Shown here in pieces: positions 15,601-25,584 of a DNA stretch of 64,000 nt. The stretch lies in contig NZ_JACGLT010000006.1 of assembly GCF_014062315.1 (NCBI RefSeq), positions 62,001-126,000 of the forward strand. The letters are read 5' to 3'. This DNA comes from Gelidibacter maritimus. Lineage in GTDB: Bacteria; Bacteroidota; Bacteroidia; Flavobacteriales; Flavobacteriaceae. The notes beneath the pieces are model-generated. The model had not been told where the DNA came from. It did not search any database and worked only from the letters and a program-made list of their open reading frames with translations. Position 1 is the first letter of the stretch. Each line of letters opens with the position of its first letter. Made by a program: the position numbers and the translations under genes.

Positions 15601-16554
15601 ATGAGCTTTTTTAAAAAAATTTTTACTTCAGAAAAAAAGGAAACCTTAGATAAAGGTTTAGAAAAATCCAAAACTTCTTTTTTCACCAAGCTCAATAAAG
15701 CCGTTGCTGGAAAATCAAAAGTTGATGATGATGTACTTGATAATTTAGAGGAGATCTTGGTGTCAAGTGATGTTGGTGTAAACACCACCTTAAAAATCAT
15801 TGATAGGATTGAAGAGCGTGTGGCTAAGGATAAATATTTAGGCACTTCTGAACTCAACCAAATTTTACGGGAAGAAATTGCCGGTCTGCTTTCTGAAATT
15901 GATAGCGGTAATGCAACGGAGTTTACCATACCAACAGATAAAAAACCCTTTGTCATCATGGTTGTGGGCGTAAACGGTGTGGGTAAAACTACAACTATTG
16001 GCAAATTAGCATCCCAATTTAAAAAACAGGGCTTACAAGTTGTTCTTGGTGCTGCCGATACTTTTAGAGCTGCAGCTATTGATCAGTTGCAAATATGGGC
16101 CGATCGGGTTGAGGTACCCATGGTACGGCAAGATTTTGGCAGTGATCCAGCTTCTGTCGCCTTTGATACCTTGAAAAGTGGGGTCAACCAAAATGCCGAT
16201 GTGGTTATTATTGATACCGCTGGACGTCTTCATAATAAAGTCAATTTGATGAACGAGTTGACCAAAATTAAACGGGTAATGCAAAAAGTAATTTCCGATG
16301 CGCCTCACGAAGTATTATTGGTATTGGACGGCTCTACAGGACAAAATGCTTTTGAACAAGCCAAGCAATTTACAGCTGCAACAGAAGTTACTTCTTTGGC
16401 GGTAACAAAATTGGACGGAACCGCAAAAGGTGGTGTGGTGATTGGTATTTCTGATCAATTTCAAATTCCAGTAAAATATATCGGGGTGGGCGAAGGTATT
16501 GATGACTTGCAAGTCTTTAATAAATTTGAATTTGTAGACTCTTTTTTCAAATAG
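15601..16554 (+). CDS. ftsY: Signal recognition particle receptor FtsY
   Basis: Membrane-associated SRP GTPase of 317 residues, which docks SRP-bound ribosomes at the translocon. A short N domain (about 20-95) is followed by the G domain: GVNGVGKTTTIGKL (P-loop), DTFRAAAIDQLQ (SRP insertion box), DTAGRLHNKVNLM, TKLDGTAKGG and the closing PVKYIGVGEGIDDLQVF. There is no long acidic A domain, as is usual in this phylum. Confidence 0.96.
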   Translation: MSFFKKIFTSEKKETLDKGLEKSKTSFFTKLNKAVAGKSKVDDDVLDNLEEILVSSDVGVNTTLKIIDRIEERVAKDKYLGTSELNQILREEIAGLLSEIDSGNATEFTIPTDKKPFVIMVVGVNGVGKTTTIGKLASQFKKQGLQVVLGAADTFRAAAIDQLQIWADRVEVPMVRQDFGSDPASVAFDTLKSGVNQNADVVIIDTAGRLHNKVNLMNELTKIKRVMQKVISDAPHEVLLVLDGSTGQNAFEQAKQFTAATEVTSLAVTKLDGTAKGGVVIGISDQFQIPVKYIGVGEGIDDLQVFNKFEFVDSFFK

Positions 16555-16789
16555 TGAAATCCTGCGAATTCAGCAACCTCATTTCTACTTATAATTTATT
16601 GAGTGTTAATCATATTTGTAGCTCTATCGGCATTTTTTTCCAAGAATGAACGTCAACTCTATTTTTCAAAGTTCGTTGATTTTTTCCACCTAAAACATTG
16701 TAAAATTCATACATCAACAAATACTTATTAATTTGAACGCCTTTGGAGTAATCAATTCCATTTGAGTATTTTTAGTAAAAAATCAAAGT

Positions 16790-18433
16790 ATGAAACCAAT
16801 ATTGTTTTGTTTATCATTTATGATCGTTTGCGGCTGTAAGAACCCTGAAAAAAATAACACTGGATCTGAAAATTCCTCTACAGATATCAGCGCCATCTCT
16901 ACCAAGGAATTTACTGAATTCAAGGTGTTGGACTCTAAGTATATTGACCAGTCCAAGTTATGGAAAGTTTTTGATGAAGATCTTGCAGAATTCTCCGAAG
17001 ACCTGTACAATAGGCTTAAACCCTTAATTTTAGAACAAGATATCCCGACCATTCAGCAGCATATTCAAGATAGAAAGTTGTCTTATGAAAATTTGACCAA
17101 GTTTTATCTTTATCGCATCAGAGCTTTTGATCGTGAAAATGATTTATCCTTGAATGCCGTGATTTCCCTTAATCCTAATGTGATATCGGAAGCAAAACAA
17201 AGGGATATCGCTTTGAAAAATAAGATGCGCAAACATCCAATTTTCGGAATGCCAATTCTTTTAAAAGACAATATTAATACGGTCGATATGCCTACGACTT
17301 CCGGGGCTGTGGTTTTTCAAAATAACAATACAAAGGACGCTTATATAGTTGAACGCTTAAAAGATCAAGGCGCTCTTATTTTAGGGAAGGCCAATTTAAG
17401 CGAATGGGCTTATTTCTTTTGTGGCGATTGCCCAAGTGGCTATAGTGCCATTGGCGGTCAAACCTTAAATCCGTACGGCCGAAAGACCATAGATACTGGT
17501 GGATCAAGTTCAGGAAGTGGGGTGGCTGTAGCTACTAATTTTTGCGTCGCGGCGGTTGGTACTGAAACCTCAGGATCCATTTTATCTCCGGCCAGTCAAA
17601 ATTCAGGAGTAGGTCTAAAACCAACTGTAGGGCTGTTGAGTAGGAGCGGTATTGTACCAATTTCGTCAACGCTAGATACACCTGGCCCAATGGCTAAGAA
17701 TGTTACAGATACTGCCATCTTGTTGGATGCCATGCTTGGCTTTGATGATAAAGATCCGAAGGCGGTGAACCTAAGCGCCACATCTAAAGATTACTATGAG
17801 CATAATCTTAATGAACAGGAGTTGTTAAACCGTCGTTTTGGAGTGTTCAAAGCCATGCTTGAAGATACACTTTATGCCAACGCTATTTCAGATTTAAAGT
17901 CGAAAGGTGCCGTCATTGTTGAGATTGCAGCAGAAAAGATTGAACTGCCTAATTTCCTGAGACTTCTGAATTTAGATATGAAAAACGATCTTCCAAACTA
18001 TATTAAAGCTTCCGGAGACCCCAAGCTGACGGTAACATCTGTTGAAGATATTATTGTTTTCAACAAAAAAGATTCTATTGCGATGATGCCTTATGGACAG
18101 AGTTTATTTGAAGGAATAGCCGCAGATACCGCTACCGAGAATGAGTTTTGGGATATCAAAAACACCCTCAAAACCAATGGGAAATTATTTTTTGACACCC
18201 CATTGCAAAGACATCGTTTAGACGGTATTTTATCAATAAACAACTATCACGCTGGCTTTGCTGCCGTTGCTGAATACCCTGCAGTTACTGTGCCTATGGG
18301 ATTTACCGATACTGGTGCACCAAAAGGTCTGACATTTATTGGGAGGCCGTTGAGTGAAGCCGCGCTATTGTCTTGGGCCTATGCTTTTGAACAAGCATCT
18401 AAGCGACGCATAGCCCCTAAGAATTATAATTAA
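16790..18433 (+). CDS. Lipoprotein amidase (amidase signature family)
   Basis: Membrane-anchored amidase of 547 residues. The N-terminus MKPILFCLSFMIVCGCKNPE carries a lipobox ending at Cys16, so the protein should be lipidated and face the periplasm or surface. The amidase signature domain spans about 90-540. Visible parts are FGMPILLKDNINT (catalytic Lys), the Gly/Ser-rich DTGGSSSGSGVAVATN (cis-Ser) and GTETSGSILSPAS (nucleophile Ser). Closest in type to secreted peptide amidases and Glu-tRNA amidotransferase A-like hydrolases. The exported location excludes a role in tRNA charging. The substrate is unknown. Confidence 0.9.
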   Translation: MKPILFCLSFMIVCGCKNPEKNNTGSENSSTDISAISTKEFTEFKVLDSKYIDQSKLWKVFDEDLAEFSEDLYNRLKPLILEQDIPTIQQHIQDRKLSYENLTKFYLYRIRAFDRENDLSLNAVISLNPNVISEAKQRDIALKNKMRKHPIFGMPILLKDNINTVDMPTTSGAVVFQNNNTKDAYIVERLKDQGALILGKANLSEWAYFFCGDCPSGYSAIGGQTLNPYGRKTIDTGGSSSGSGVAVATNFCVAAVGTETSGSILSPASQNSGVGLKPTVGLLSRSGIVPISSTLDTPGPMAKNVTDTAILLDAMLGFDDKDPKAVNLSATSKDYYEHNLNEQELLNRRFGVFKAMLEDTLYANAISDLKSKGAVIVEIAAEKIELPNFLRLLNLDMKNDLPNYIKASGDPKLTVTSVEDIIVFNKKDSIAMMPYGQSLFEGIAADTATENEFWDIKNTLKTNGKLFFDTPLQRHRLDGILSINNYHAGFAAVAEYPAVTVPMGFTDTGAPKGLTFIGRPLSEAALLSWAYAFEQASKRRIAPKNYN

Positions 18434-18799
18434 TTGGTGAGTACATTTATTAGACCCGTAGAGTATTGACAATATTTGACAGTTCAAAACGAATCGCATC
18501 TGCTGCATCTCCCATTGTATTTTCACGAGTCCTTTACTCGAAGCTTAAATCGATGATAAATGATCAGATTAGTACAGATGCAATGATGATATTAAAAGTA
18601 GAGCGTGTTCAGAAAATCAATGATCCACATCCTCCAAATGCATTCTTGGTTGATTTTAGTAATTTATATTAATAAGCCATTCAGTGTTCAAAGTTTAAAC
18701 TTTAATTTCAATGGTTTCTTTGGCATTATTTATGAATCGTAAATCGTAATTCTTAAATCGTTTTCATTACGTATCTTTGCACACTTAATTTTTTTGAAT
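18434..18799. other. 366-bp intergenic stretch before rimO
   Basis: A weak 68-codon frame starting with TTG at 18466 has no recognisable family and no RBS or promoter, and is not called. A small inverted repeat CGAGTCCTTTACTCG lies near 18525. The rimO -7 element is at 18772-18779. Confidence 0.5.
18772..18779 (+). promoter_or_regulatory. -7 element of rimO
   Basis: TATCTTTG fits TAnnTTTG and lies 20 nt before the ATG at 18800. No good TTG is seen at the -33 position. Confidence 0.5.
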
Positions 18800-20107
18800 A
18801 TGAGAACGAAATCGCTTAAAAAGAACCGCATAAATGTTGTGACCTTAGGTTGTAGCAAGAATGTCTATGATAGTGAAGTCCTTATGGGACAACTAAAGGC
18901 AAGCGGTAAAGAGGTGGTCCACGAGGAAGAAGGCAATATTGTAGTCATTAATACCTGTGGTTTTATTAATAATGCGAAGGAAGAAAGCGTCAATACCATT
19001 CTCGAATTCATGCAGAAAAAGGAAGATGGTGAAGTTGATAAGGTTTTTGTTACCGGTTGCTTGAGTGAACGCTATAAACCAGACTTACAAAAGGAAATTC
19101 CCAATGTAGACCAATACTTTGGAACTACCGAACTTCCGGGACTGCTTAAAGTATTAGGTGCCGATTACAAACACGAACTCATTGGTGAACGTTTAACAAC
19201 AACACCGAAAAATTATGCCTATTTGAAAATTGCCGAAGGTTGTGACAGGCCTTGTAGTTTTTGTGCCATTCCGATTATGCGTGGTAAACACCGATCGACA
19301 CCTATTGAAGACATCGTTGTTGAAGCTGAAAAGTTGGCTGCCAAAGGAGTTAAGGAATTAATTTTAATTGCTCAAGATTTGACCTATTATGGTCTCGATT
19401 TATACAAAAAACGTAACCTTGCCGAATTACTAGAAGCACTAGTTAAAGTTGAGGGTGTAGAGTGGATTCGTTTGCATTATGCATTTCCTACAGGTTTTCC
19501 GATGGATGTGCTTGACGTGATGAAACGCGAGCCAAAAATTTGTAACTATCTCGATATCCCATTACAACACATTTCGGATAATATTCTAAAAAGTATGCGT
19601 CGTGGTACCACTAAAGAAAAAACGACAAAACTGCTTAAAGAATTCAGAAAGACTGTTCCGGAGATGGCGATTAGAACCACTTTAATTGTTGGTTATCCGG
19701 GAGAAACGGAAGAGAATTTTCAAGAATTGAAACAATGGGTTAGCGATATGCGATTTGAACGTTTAGGCTGTTTTACCTATAGCCATGAAGAGAACACACA
19801 TGCCTATAATCTGGAAGACGATGTTCCGCAAGAGATCAAGCAAGACCGTGCGAATCAGATTATGGAAATTCAATCCCAGATTTCTTGGGAATTGAACCAA
19901 GCCAAAATAGGCCAGGAATTTAAAGTGGTTATTGACCGTAAAGAAGGGAATTATTTTGTGGGCCGCACAGAGTTTGACTCGCCCGACGTTGATAACGAAG
20001 TGCGAATTGATGCTACCAAAAACTATTTAAAAACGGGAGAGTATGCCATGGTCACCATTACGGAAGCTGAGGATTTTGATCTTTATGGAAACGTTGTAAC
20101 GGCTTAA
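18800..20107 (+). CDS. rimO: Ribosomal protein uS12 methylthiotransferase RimO
   Basis: Radical SAM enzyme of 435 residues that adds a methylthio group to the conserved Asp of ribosomal protein S12. The ATG at 18800 is chosen over an in-frame TTG two codons upstream. The UPF0004 domain begins INVVTLGCSKNVYDSEVLMG, with further cluster cysteines in VVINTCGFINNAKEES and VTGCLSERY. The radical SAM triad is CDRPCSFCAIP (CxxxCxxC). The C-terminal TRAM-like region is about 370-435. CSKN with GFINNAKEES separates it from MiaB. Confidence 0.96.
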   Translation: MRTKSLKKNRINVVTLGCSKNVYDSEVLMGQLKASGKEVVHEEEGNIVVINTCGFINNAKEESVNTILEFMQKKEDGEVDKVFVTGCLSERYKPDLQKEIPNVDQYFGTTELPGLLKVLGADYKHELIGERLTTTPKNYAYLKIAEGCDRPCSFCAIPIMRGKHRSTPIEDIVVEAEKLAAKGVKELILIAQDLTYYGLDLYKKRNLAELLEALVKVEGVEWIRLHYAFPTGFPMDVLDVMKREPKICNYLDIPLQHISDNILKSMRRGTTKEKTTKLLKEFRKTVPEMAIRTTLIVGYPGETEENFQELKQWVSDMRFERLGCFTYSHEENTHAYNLEDDVPQEIKQDRANQIMEIQSQISWELNQAKIGQEFKVVIDRKEGNYFVGRTEFDSPDVDNEVRIDATKNYLKTGEYAMVTITEAEDFDLYGNVVTA

Positions 20108-20233
20108 AGTTTGACGATCAATTGGCTAATGGATTAAGCTGAATTTGATTTAAAATTGAACGTCTCTGGGTTATCCAGCCCTACTCAAACGGTTACGCTA
20201 CGATTTACTGTTCGATTTTATACCATGTTGGTG

Positions 20234-21574
20234 TTAAAATCCAAAATACCGAGCAGCAAGAGAAAAGTAAATCAATACCCCACATATATCAGATAGTGAC
20301 GTGACTAATGGTGCACTAGCGGTAGCTGGGTCGATTTTGAATTTTGTGAATATAAATGGCAATAACATGCCAATCAAACTGCCAAGCATAACATTAATGA
20401 CCATGGCCATGCACACGACAATAATGACTTCTGGTGCTCTAAAACTCGCGACGGCGGCAACACTGGCGGCCATGGTCAATCCCAGTAAAAATGAGACCAA
20501 TAACTCTCTGCCAATGAGCTTGTACCAATCGGATAATTGTATTTCACCCAAAGCCAAGTAGCGGATCATAAGTGTAGCCGACTGTGATCCGGCATTTCCA
20601 CCACTATCAATCAACAGCGGTAAAAAGAACACCAAAGCAACCACTTGTTGAATCACGTCTTCAAAACTTGCTAAAGCTGCTCCAGAAAATACATTCATAA
20701 AAACTAAAAGCACAAGCCAAACAATCCTATTTTTATATAAGGAAAAGATGCGTTCCTTTAGTGGGTTTTTACTTGCATTTTGAACAGATCCAAATTTATG
20801 GAAATCCTCAGTGGACTCCTCTTCAATAACATCTAAAATATCGTCAAAAGTGACAATTCCTAAAAGGACGCCGTTTTTGTTTAAAACTGGCAAGGCTTCC
20901 CGGTCATAATCTTTAAATACCTGAATAGCTGCTTCTTGGTCATCCCAGGCATTCAAGAAAACAAACCGATGATCAAGCAACTCCGAAACATCTTGTTCAG
21001 GGCTGGCTAAAATAAGGTCTTTAATAGAGATATCGTCTATCAGTCGCCAAGCATCGTCGATGATATAAATAACATTTAACGTTTCAGAGTCCTGTCCGAA
21101 TTGTCTGATATGCTCGAAAGCTTTCGCAACAGTAATATCTGCCTTAATAGCTACAAATTCAGGGGTCATCAAACGTCCAATACTATCTTTTGGATAGCTT
21201 AAAAGTTTAACGGTAATTTCCCGCTCCTCTGGAGAAAGCATTTCAATGAAGCTTTGTGTAATATCCTCCGGTAAATCCTGAAAAAAAGAAGTTCTGTCAT
21301 CAGGCTCAATATCGTTGAGCAGGCGAGACAGCTTTTGTGAATTTTCAGATAATCCCTCAATAATCTCCTCTTGATCGGATTGTGGGAGCATCTTGAAAAC
21401 ATTCTTGGCCTGTTCTCTAGATAACAACCTGAACAAAATAATCTTGTCGTTTGCTGAGAAGCTTTCTACCATCAGTGACAGGTCCAAATCATCCATTTCC
21501 TGTAAGGCCAGTTTTAACTTACGCCATTCTTTTTGCTTTATCAAGTCGAGAAAATGTGGACTGGTAACTTCCAT
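20234..21574 (-). CDS. mgtE: Magnesium transporter MgtE
   Basis: Inner-membrane Mg2+ channel/transporter of 446 residues. Domains in order are the N-terminal helical MgtE_N superhelix (about 10-125, including QSDQEEIIEGLSENSQKL), two CBS domains (about 130-255; the second contains ALPVLNKNGVLLGIVTFDDI), a connecting plug helix and a five-helix membrane domain (about 283-446) with LPLLIDSGGNAGSQSATLMI lining the pore. The cytosolic domains sense Mg2+ and gate the pore. It converges on rimO; no terminator is visible in the 126-bp gap. A -7 element on the minus strand lies at 21636-21643. Confidence 0.96.
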   Translation of the reverse strand: MEVTSPHFLDLIKQKEWRKLKLALQEMDDLDLSLMVESFSANDKIILFRLLSREQAKNVFKMLPQSDQEEIIEGLSENSQKLSRLLNDIEPDDRTSFFQDLPEDITQSFIEMLSPEEREITVKLLSYPKDSIGRLMTPEFVAIKADITVAKAFEHIRQFGQDSETLNVIYIIDDAWRLIDDISIKDLILASPEQDVSELLDHRFVFLNAWDDQEAAIQVFKDYDREALPVLNKNGVLLGIVTFDDILDVIEEESTEDFHKFGSVQNASKNPLKERIFSLYKNRIVWLVLLVFMNVFSGAALASFEDVIQQVVALVFFLPLLIDSGGNAGSQSATLMIRYLALGEIQLSDWYKLIGRELLVSFLLGLTMAASVAAVASFRAPEVIIVVCMAMVINVMLGSLIGMLLPFIFTKFKIDPATASAPLVTSLSDICGVLIYFSLAARYFGF

Positions 21575-21635
21575 ATACGAAATCTTTATATTATCAGAAT
21601 TTAGAGAAACAAAATCATTTTTAAGATTTTAAGTG

Positions 21636-21643
21636 CAAATGTA
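21636..21643 (-). promoter_or_regulatory. -7 element of mgtE
   Basis: Read on the minus strand the sequence is TACATTTG, a full match to TAnnTTTG, 61 nt upstream of the mgtE ATG. No TTG is evident at the -33 distance. Confidence 0.45.
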
Positions 21644-22032
21644 AGTCTTATTTTTTGCTTTAATGCGCATGTTATTATCGCTACTAATGATTTTGCTGAT
21701 TCGACTTTGTGATCTGAATAAATTGGAGGTGGGGCATTAAAAACGAAGCATAAAAAGTAGTATTCATATTTAATTTTCAATAGTTATTATACGTTTGAGG
21801 AGGCGTATAATTGCGAATTAGAGTCAGTACATAACACACATATATACGGAGTTCAATCATAGTATAAATCCGTAAATAAGATGATAGAAACTTTCAGTTA
21901 AAGTACAGTCGAGAACCATTAAATGCATGTGGTGATGTTTAACTTTCCTCAAGCTAACAGATGCTATAAATGTTCACAATAAGCCAGTAATTAACTACTG
22001 AGCTCTAATTACCAATTCAATTTTATATTTCT

Positions 22033-22040
22033 TAATTTTG
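22033..22040 (+). promoter_or_regulatory. -7 element of the two-component system operon
   Basis: TAATTTTG matches TAnnTTTG and lies 23 nt before the GTG start of the response regulator gene. Confidence 0.4.
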
Positions 22041-22063
22041 AGTATTCAAAAATAAGCGGTCGG

Positions 22064-22750
22064 GTGAAAAAAATACTTGTCATAGAAGATGATCCAGAGC
22101 TCAATAGAAATATCAAAGAAGCGCTTTTGGCGGAAAATATGCAGGTGGAAACTGTTTATGACGGTTTGTTGGCGGAGCGTATTCTCAATAAATCACATTT
22201 TGACTGCATCTTGCTGGACATTAATCTGCCGGGTAAAAGTGGTTTCGATTTAGCAAAGGATTTCAGGACCCATAATATCGCTACGCCCATTTTAATGATA
22301 TCAGCCTTTTCTGAATTGGAAGATAAGGTGCACGGTTACGAAATGGGAGCTGACGATTATATCACCAAACCTTTTTATATGCGCGAATTGATTTTAAAGA
22401 TCAATTCACTCATAAAACGTAGCCAAAATACCGCTGCTGACCGTCATGAAAATGAACTCATCATAGCAGGTGATCTTCAGTTGGATACAAGATTAAAAAA
22501 AGTTAGCCGGCAGCACACAGAAATCGCTTTGACCCCAAGAGAATATCAAATACTACTTAAATTGTTGGAATCAAAAGGTGAAATTGTTTCCAAGCAACGG
22601 TTGGTTCAGGAAATATGGGGAAAATCTTTTGATGCCAACACCAACACCATCGAAGTCTATATTAATTTTTTGCGCAAGAAAATTGATCGCCCGTTTAACA
22701 AGGAATCGATCAAAACGAAAATTGGTTATGGCTATTATTTTGAAGACTGA
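22064..22750 (+). CDS. OmpR-family response regulator
   Basis: DNA-binding response regulator of 228 residues. The receiver domain (1-115) has the acidic pair in VIEDDPEL, phospho-acceptor Asp52 in ILLDINLPG and Lys102 in YITKPF. The winged-helix effector domain (about 130-228) shows the OmpR/PhoB pattern LTPREYQILLKLLESKGEIV and the recognition segment NTIEVYINFLRKKID. Translation starts at GTG 22064 (GTGAAAAAAATACTT); no ATG is in frame nearby. The TGA overlaps the kinase ATG (TGATG). With the kinase and the adjacent efflux genes it probably forms a metal-response circuit. Confidence 0.94.
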   Translation: MKKILVIEDDPELNRNIKEALLAENMQVETVYDGLLAERILNKSHFDCILLDINLPGKSGFDLAKDFRTHNIATPILMISAFSELEDKVHGYEMGADDYITKPFYMRELILKINSLIKRSQNTAADRHENELIIAGDLQLDTRLKKVSRQHTEIALTPREYQILLKLLESKGEIVSKQRLVQEIWGKSFDANTNTIEVYINFLRKKIDRPFNKESIKTKIGYGYYFED

Positions 22751-24135
22751 TGAGTATTAAACGAAAAATTCTATTGTATTTTTCAGCAACCATCATCAGT
22801 TTGCTCGGCATGACCCTGTTTTTTATCTACACGCTTTTCTACGAATATCGTGAAGAGGAATTTCAACAAAAACAGAAACAGAAAATCACCTCCACCATAA
22901 AGTTTTTAACGGAGATTAGACAAGCCGACGAATCTATTATTCAAGCTATGGATCGGATTAGTATCAATGAGTTTTATGATGAGAAACTCCTAATTTTTGA
23001 CCATTCAAAAACCTTGATTTATTCAAGCATTGATGATCTGGAAATTGCTGAAAAAGAGGTTGATAGTATCCTCAAGGTATTGACCATTGTCAACCCTTGG
23101 TTAGAAACCAAAGCTGATTTGTATGATGTGGTAGGGGTTTATGTAAAATATAATAACAATACCTATTACGGCATCAATAAAGCCTATGACGAGTCAGGGT
23201 ATTCTAAATTGGATTTTTTACGGTATGTATTGCTGATTACCTTTTTCGGTATTTCTTTAGTCGTTGTTTTAATTGCTTATTATCTAGCAAGAATTATTGC
23301 AGAACCTATTGTGGACATTACTGAAAAAATCACCAATTATAATTTTGATACGCTTTATATTCCTATTGAAGTCAAGCGTTCGGAAAATGAGATTGTGGTC
23401 TTGGCCGAGCAATTCAACAAATTGATGAAACGGATGAAGGAGGCCGTTTCTTTTCAAAAGCATGCCATCAATCATATTTCACATGAGTTAAAAACACCCA
23501 TCGCTGTTTTGGTTTCCAATTTTGAACGTATGGATAACGAAACGGATTTAGCGGTTTTGAAAGCGCAGATCAATCGGCAAAAGGAAGACACTAAAAACCT
23601 CAGTGAAATCATTAATCTCTTGCTAGAACTTTCAAAAACTGATGCTGGCCATAGCATCCCGAAAACGAGTATCCGTGTGGATGAGTTGATTTTTGATACG
23701 ATTGATGAGCTCTCCCAACTATATACAGAATTTGAATTCTCAGTAGACTATATCGGCCCAACAGATAATGAAGGCTTATTGACCATACAGGGCTCTGCAC
23801 GCTTGTTAAAATCTGCATTTATGAATCTGATGCTAAACTCCATCCATTATAGCTCCAATAAGGAAGGCAATATAAATATAATAACGAACGAGAAAGAACT
23901 TCAAATAGATTTTATCAATGAAGGCCCCGTAATTTCGATGGAGGAACAGAAATTTCTTTTCCAGCATTTTTTCAGAGGGGAAAATAGTAAAGGCAAATCT
24001 GGTTTTGGCTTAGGGCTTGTTTTTATCTATAAAATTATTTCACAGCACCAAGGGCATATTTCTTACCATACGGACAACAAAAACTTAAATGTCTTTACTT
24101 TAATCTTCCCATTACAGAGTACGAACCCCACTTGA
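22750..24135 (+). CDS. Sensor histidine kinase
   Basis: Membrane-bound kinase of 461 residues, partner of the preceding response regulator (1-bp TGATG overlap). TM1 is about 9-30, a periplasmic sensor region about 31-155 and TM2 about 158-180, then a HAMP linker (to about 232). HisKA has His245 in NHISHELKTPIAVL. HATPase_c has the N box in FMNLMLNSIHYSS and the G box in KSGFGLGLVFIYKI. The periplasmic loop has no His/Met cluster that would point to a specific metal. A regulatory role over the downstream CusCBA-like genes is inferred from position. Confidence 0.93.
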   Translation: MSIKRKILLYFSATIISLLGMTLFFIYTLFYEYREEEFQQKQKQKITSTIKFLTEIRQADESIIQAMDRISINEFYDEKLLIFDHSKTLIYSSIDDLEIAEKEVDSILKVLTIVNPWLETKADLYDVVGVYVKYNNNTYYGINKAYDESGYSKLDFLRYVLLITFFGISLVVVLIAYYLARIIAEPIVDITEKITNYNFDTLYIPIEVKRSENEIVVLAEQFNKLMKRMKEAVSFQKHAINHISHELKTPIAVLVSNFERMDNETDLAVLKAQINRQKEDTKNLSEIINLLLELSKTDAGHSIPKTSIRVDELIFDTIDELSQLYTEFEFSVDYIGPTDNEGLLTIQGSARLLKSAFMNLMLNSIHYSSNKEGNINIITNEKELQIDFINEGPVISMEEQKFLFQHFFRGENSKGKSGFGLGLVFIYKIISQHQGHISYHTDNKNLNVFTLIFPLQSTNPT

Positions 24136-24206
24136 ATAGAACGGCCTTAAGCTAAACTTTATCCATTTTAAGGTCTTTTTAAGCTTGTTTTGATGTCTTT
24201 TGCACC

Positions 24207-25559
24207 ATGAAATTGAAAGACGATTTAACGGGTGGTAGAAAAATGTTGGGTTTTGTCCAATTTATTTCGAAGGTTGCGGTCCTGATCTTTATTGGTATTA
24301 GCTCAAGTGTATTTGGGCAATTAAGCCAAACAGACACGCTAAAACTTAGCCGACAACAGTATGAAGAGTTTTTCTTAAAGCAAAACTTATTACTACTTGC
24401 CGAGACCTACAAAATTAATCAGGCAGAAGCCATGGTGTTACAGGCAAAACTTTGGCCTAATCCAAGTTTGAGCATCGAAGAAATAAACTTGTGGACCACC
24501 AATAAACAATTGTCTTATTTAGACGAACCACTACCTCAGATTTTTGGAAATGTTGCTCAAAATACACAGTTTGCAGTGCAGCTGGAGCAGCAAATCATTA
24601 CCGCTGGAAAGCGTAAAAAACTGATGGATGTTGAGCGAGTTGGCGTTAAAGTGGCAGAACAAGAGTTTGAAGAATTGCTTCGGAATCTGAAATACGAGTT
24701 TAGAAATACCCTAACTGAATTGCAGTATTTACAATTGTACACGCAAGTGTTTTTTAAACAACAAGATTTGATTAACAATCTACTAAATGCTTACAGGCGC
24801 CAATTGGAGAACGATCATATTAGTAAGGGCGAGTATATGCGGCTGCAGACTCTGCAATTGGAACTTTCCAGAGAAATCAATGCATTGTCCAAGACCAAAA
24901 ATGAAACCGAAAAGGAATTAAAAGTGCTTTTGAGCATTACCGGACCAGCCAGTTTATTTGTTCTGGAAGATGATTTCACGCCCGATCTTCATAAACTTAA
25001 ATCATTTGATGTTCTGACACTTCAACAAGATTTCTTGAATTATAGACCTGATGTGAAATTGGCCGAATTGGAAAATGAGCATTTTAAGAGCTTGTTGACT
25101 TATGAGAAATCGCAGGCCATTCCCGACTTTAGCTTAAATGCCTCCTACGATCGTGGCGGAGGCGTTTGGCCAAGTTTCTTCGGATTCGGTCTGTCTATAG
25201 ATTTACCTATTTTTAACCGAAATCAAGGTGCAATTGCTTATGCCCATGTAGGTGTCGAAAATACGAGTCTTCTTTCCGATGATATTCGACTACGGGCACA
25301 AGCCGAATTTGAGCAGTATTTCAAAGATTTCCGAACCTCCTTACTTTTTTATGAAAGTATAGAATCCGAATTTGAAATGGATTTAGATGAGATTTTTGAA
25401 AGTTATACCCGAAATTTTATGAGTCGGAATATCGGTTTGTTGCAGTATTTGGATTTTCAAGAAGCGTATTTAGAAAATAAAAAGATCATCCTCGAATCAA
25501 AGAAAGAGCTACATCTCCAATTTGAGAGGCTCCAACATACTATCGGAAAAGATATTTAA
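24207..25559 (+). CDS. TolC-family outer membrane efflux protein (CusC/CzcC-like)
   Basis: Outer membrane channel of a tripartite RND pump, 450 residues. An internal ATG at 24243 would begin MLGFVQFISKVAVLIFIGIS, a cleaner signal peptide, so the true start may be there; the longer frame adds 12 residues. Two outer-membrane-efflux repeats (about 55-240 and 270-445) show the long amphipathic helices of the alpha-barrel, e.g. NQAEAMVLQAKLWPNPSLSI and the internal counterpart YRPDVKLAELENEHFKSLL. The segment LWPNPSLSIEE resembles metal-efflux members. First gene of the efflux operon, 71 bp after the kinase gene. Confidence 0.9.
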   Translation: MKLKDDLTGGRKMLGFVQFISKVAVLIFIGISSSVFGQLSQTDTLKLSRQQYEEFFLKQNLLLLAETYKINQAEAMVLQAKLWPNPSLSIEEINLWTTNKQLSYLDEPLPQIFGNVAQNTQFAVQLEQQIITAGKRKKLMDVERVGVKVAEQEFEELLRNLKYEFRNTLTELQYLQLYTQVFFKQQDLINNLLNAYRRQLENDHISKGEYMRLQTLQLELSREINALSKTKNETEKELKVLLSITGPASLFVLEDDFTPDLHKLKSFDVLTLQQDFLNYRPDVKLAELENEHFKSLLTYEKSQAIPDFSLNASYDRGGGVWPSFFGFGLSIDLPIFNRNQGAIAYAHVGVENTSLLSDDIRLRAQAEFEQYFKDFRTSLLFYESIESEFEMDLDEIFESYTRNFMSRNIGLLQYLDFQEAYLENKKIILESKKELHLQFERLQHTIGKDI

Positions 25560-25584
25560 CCACCATATTATTTAATTATATAAG

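Larger units (their letters stand above)
21575..22063. other. 489-bp divergent intergenic region, mgtE / response regulator
   Basis: No coding frame was found. It contains the candidate mgtE -7 element on the minus strand (TACATTTG, 21643 to 21636) and a plus-strand TAATTTTG at 22033-22040 before the response regulator gene. I looked for an Mg2+-riboswitch-like structure in the mgtE leader; the 60-nt A/T-rich leader is too short for one. Confidence 0.5.

Noticed and set aside
15525-16004. 159-codon antisense frame opposite ftsY
   Set aside because: It mirrors the highly conserved FtsY G domain and has no signals of its own.
18466-18672. 68-codon frame starting with TTG between the amidase gene and rimO
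   Set aside because: No promoter, no recognisable family, a rare start codon and low-complexity composition; most likely a chance frame.
21575-21640. Mg2+-sensing riboswitch before mgtE
   Set aside because: With the -7 element at 21636 the leader is only about 60 nt of A/T-rich sequence with no stable stems.
24142-24180. Terminator between the histidine kinase and the TolC-like gene
   Set aside because: CCTTAA/TTAAGG with a 17-nt loop and a broken T run is too weak to call; read-through into the efflux genes remains possible.
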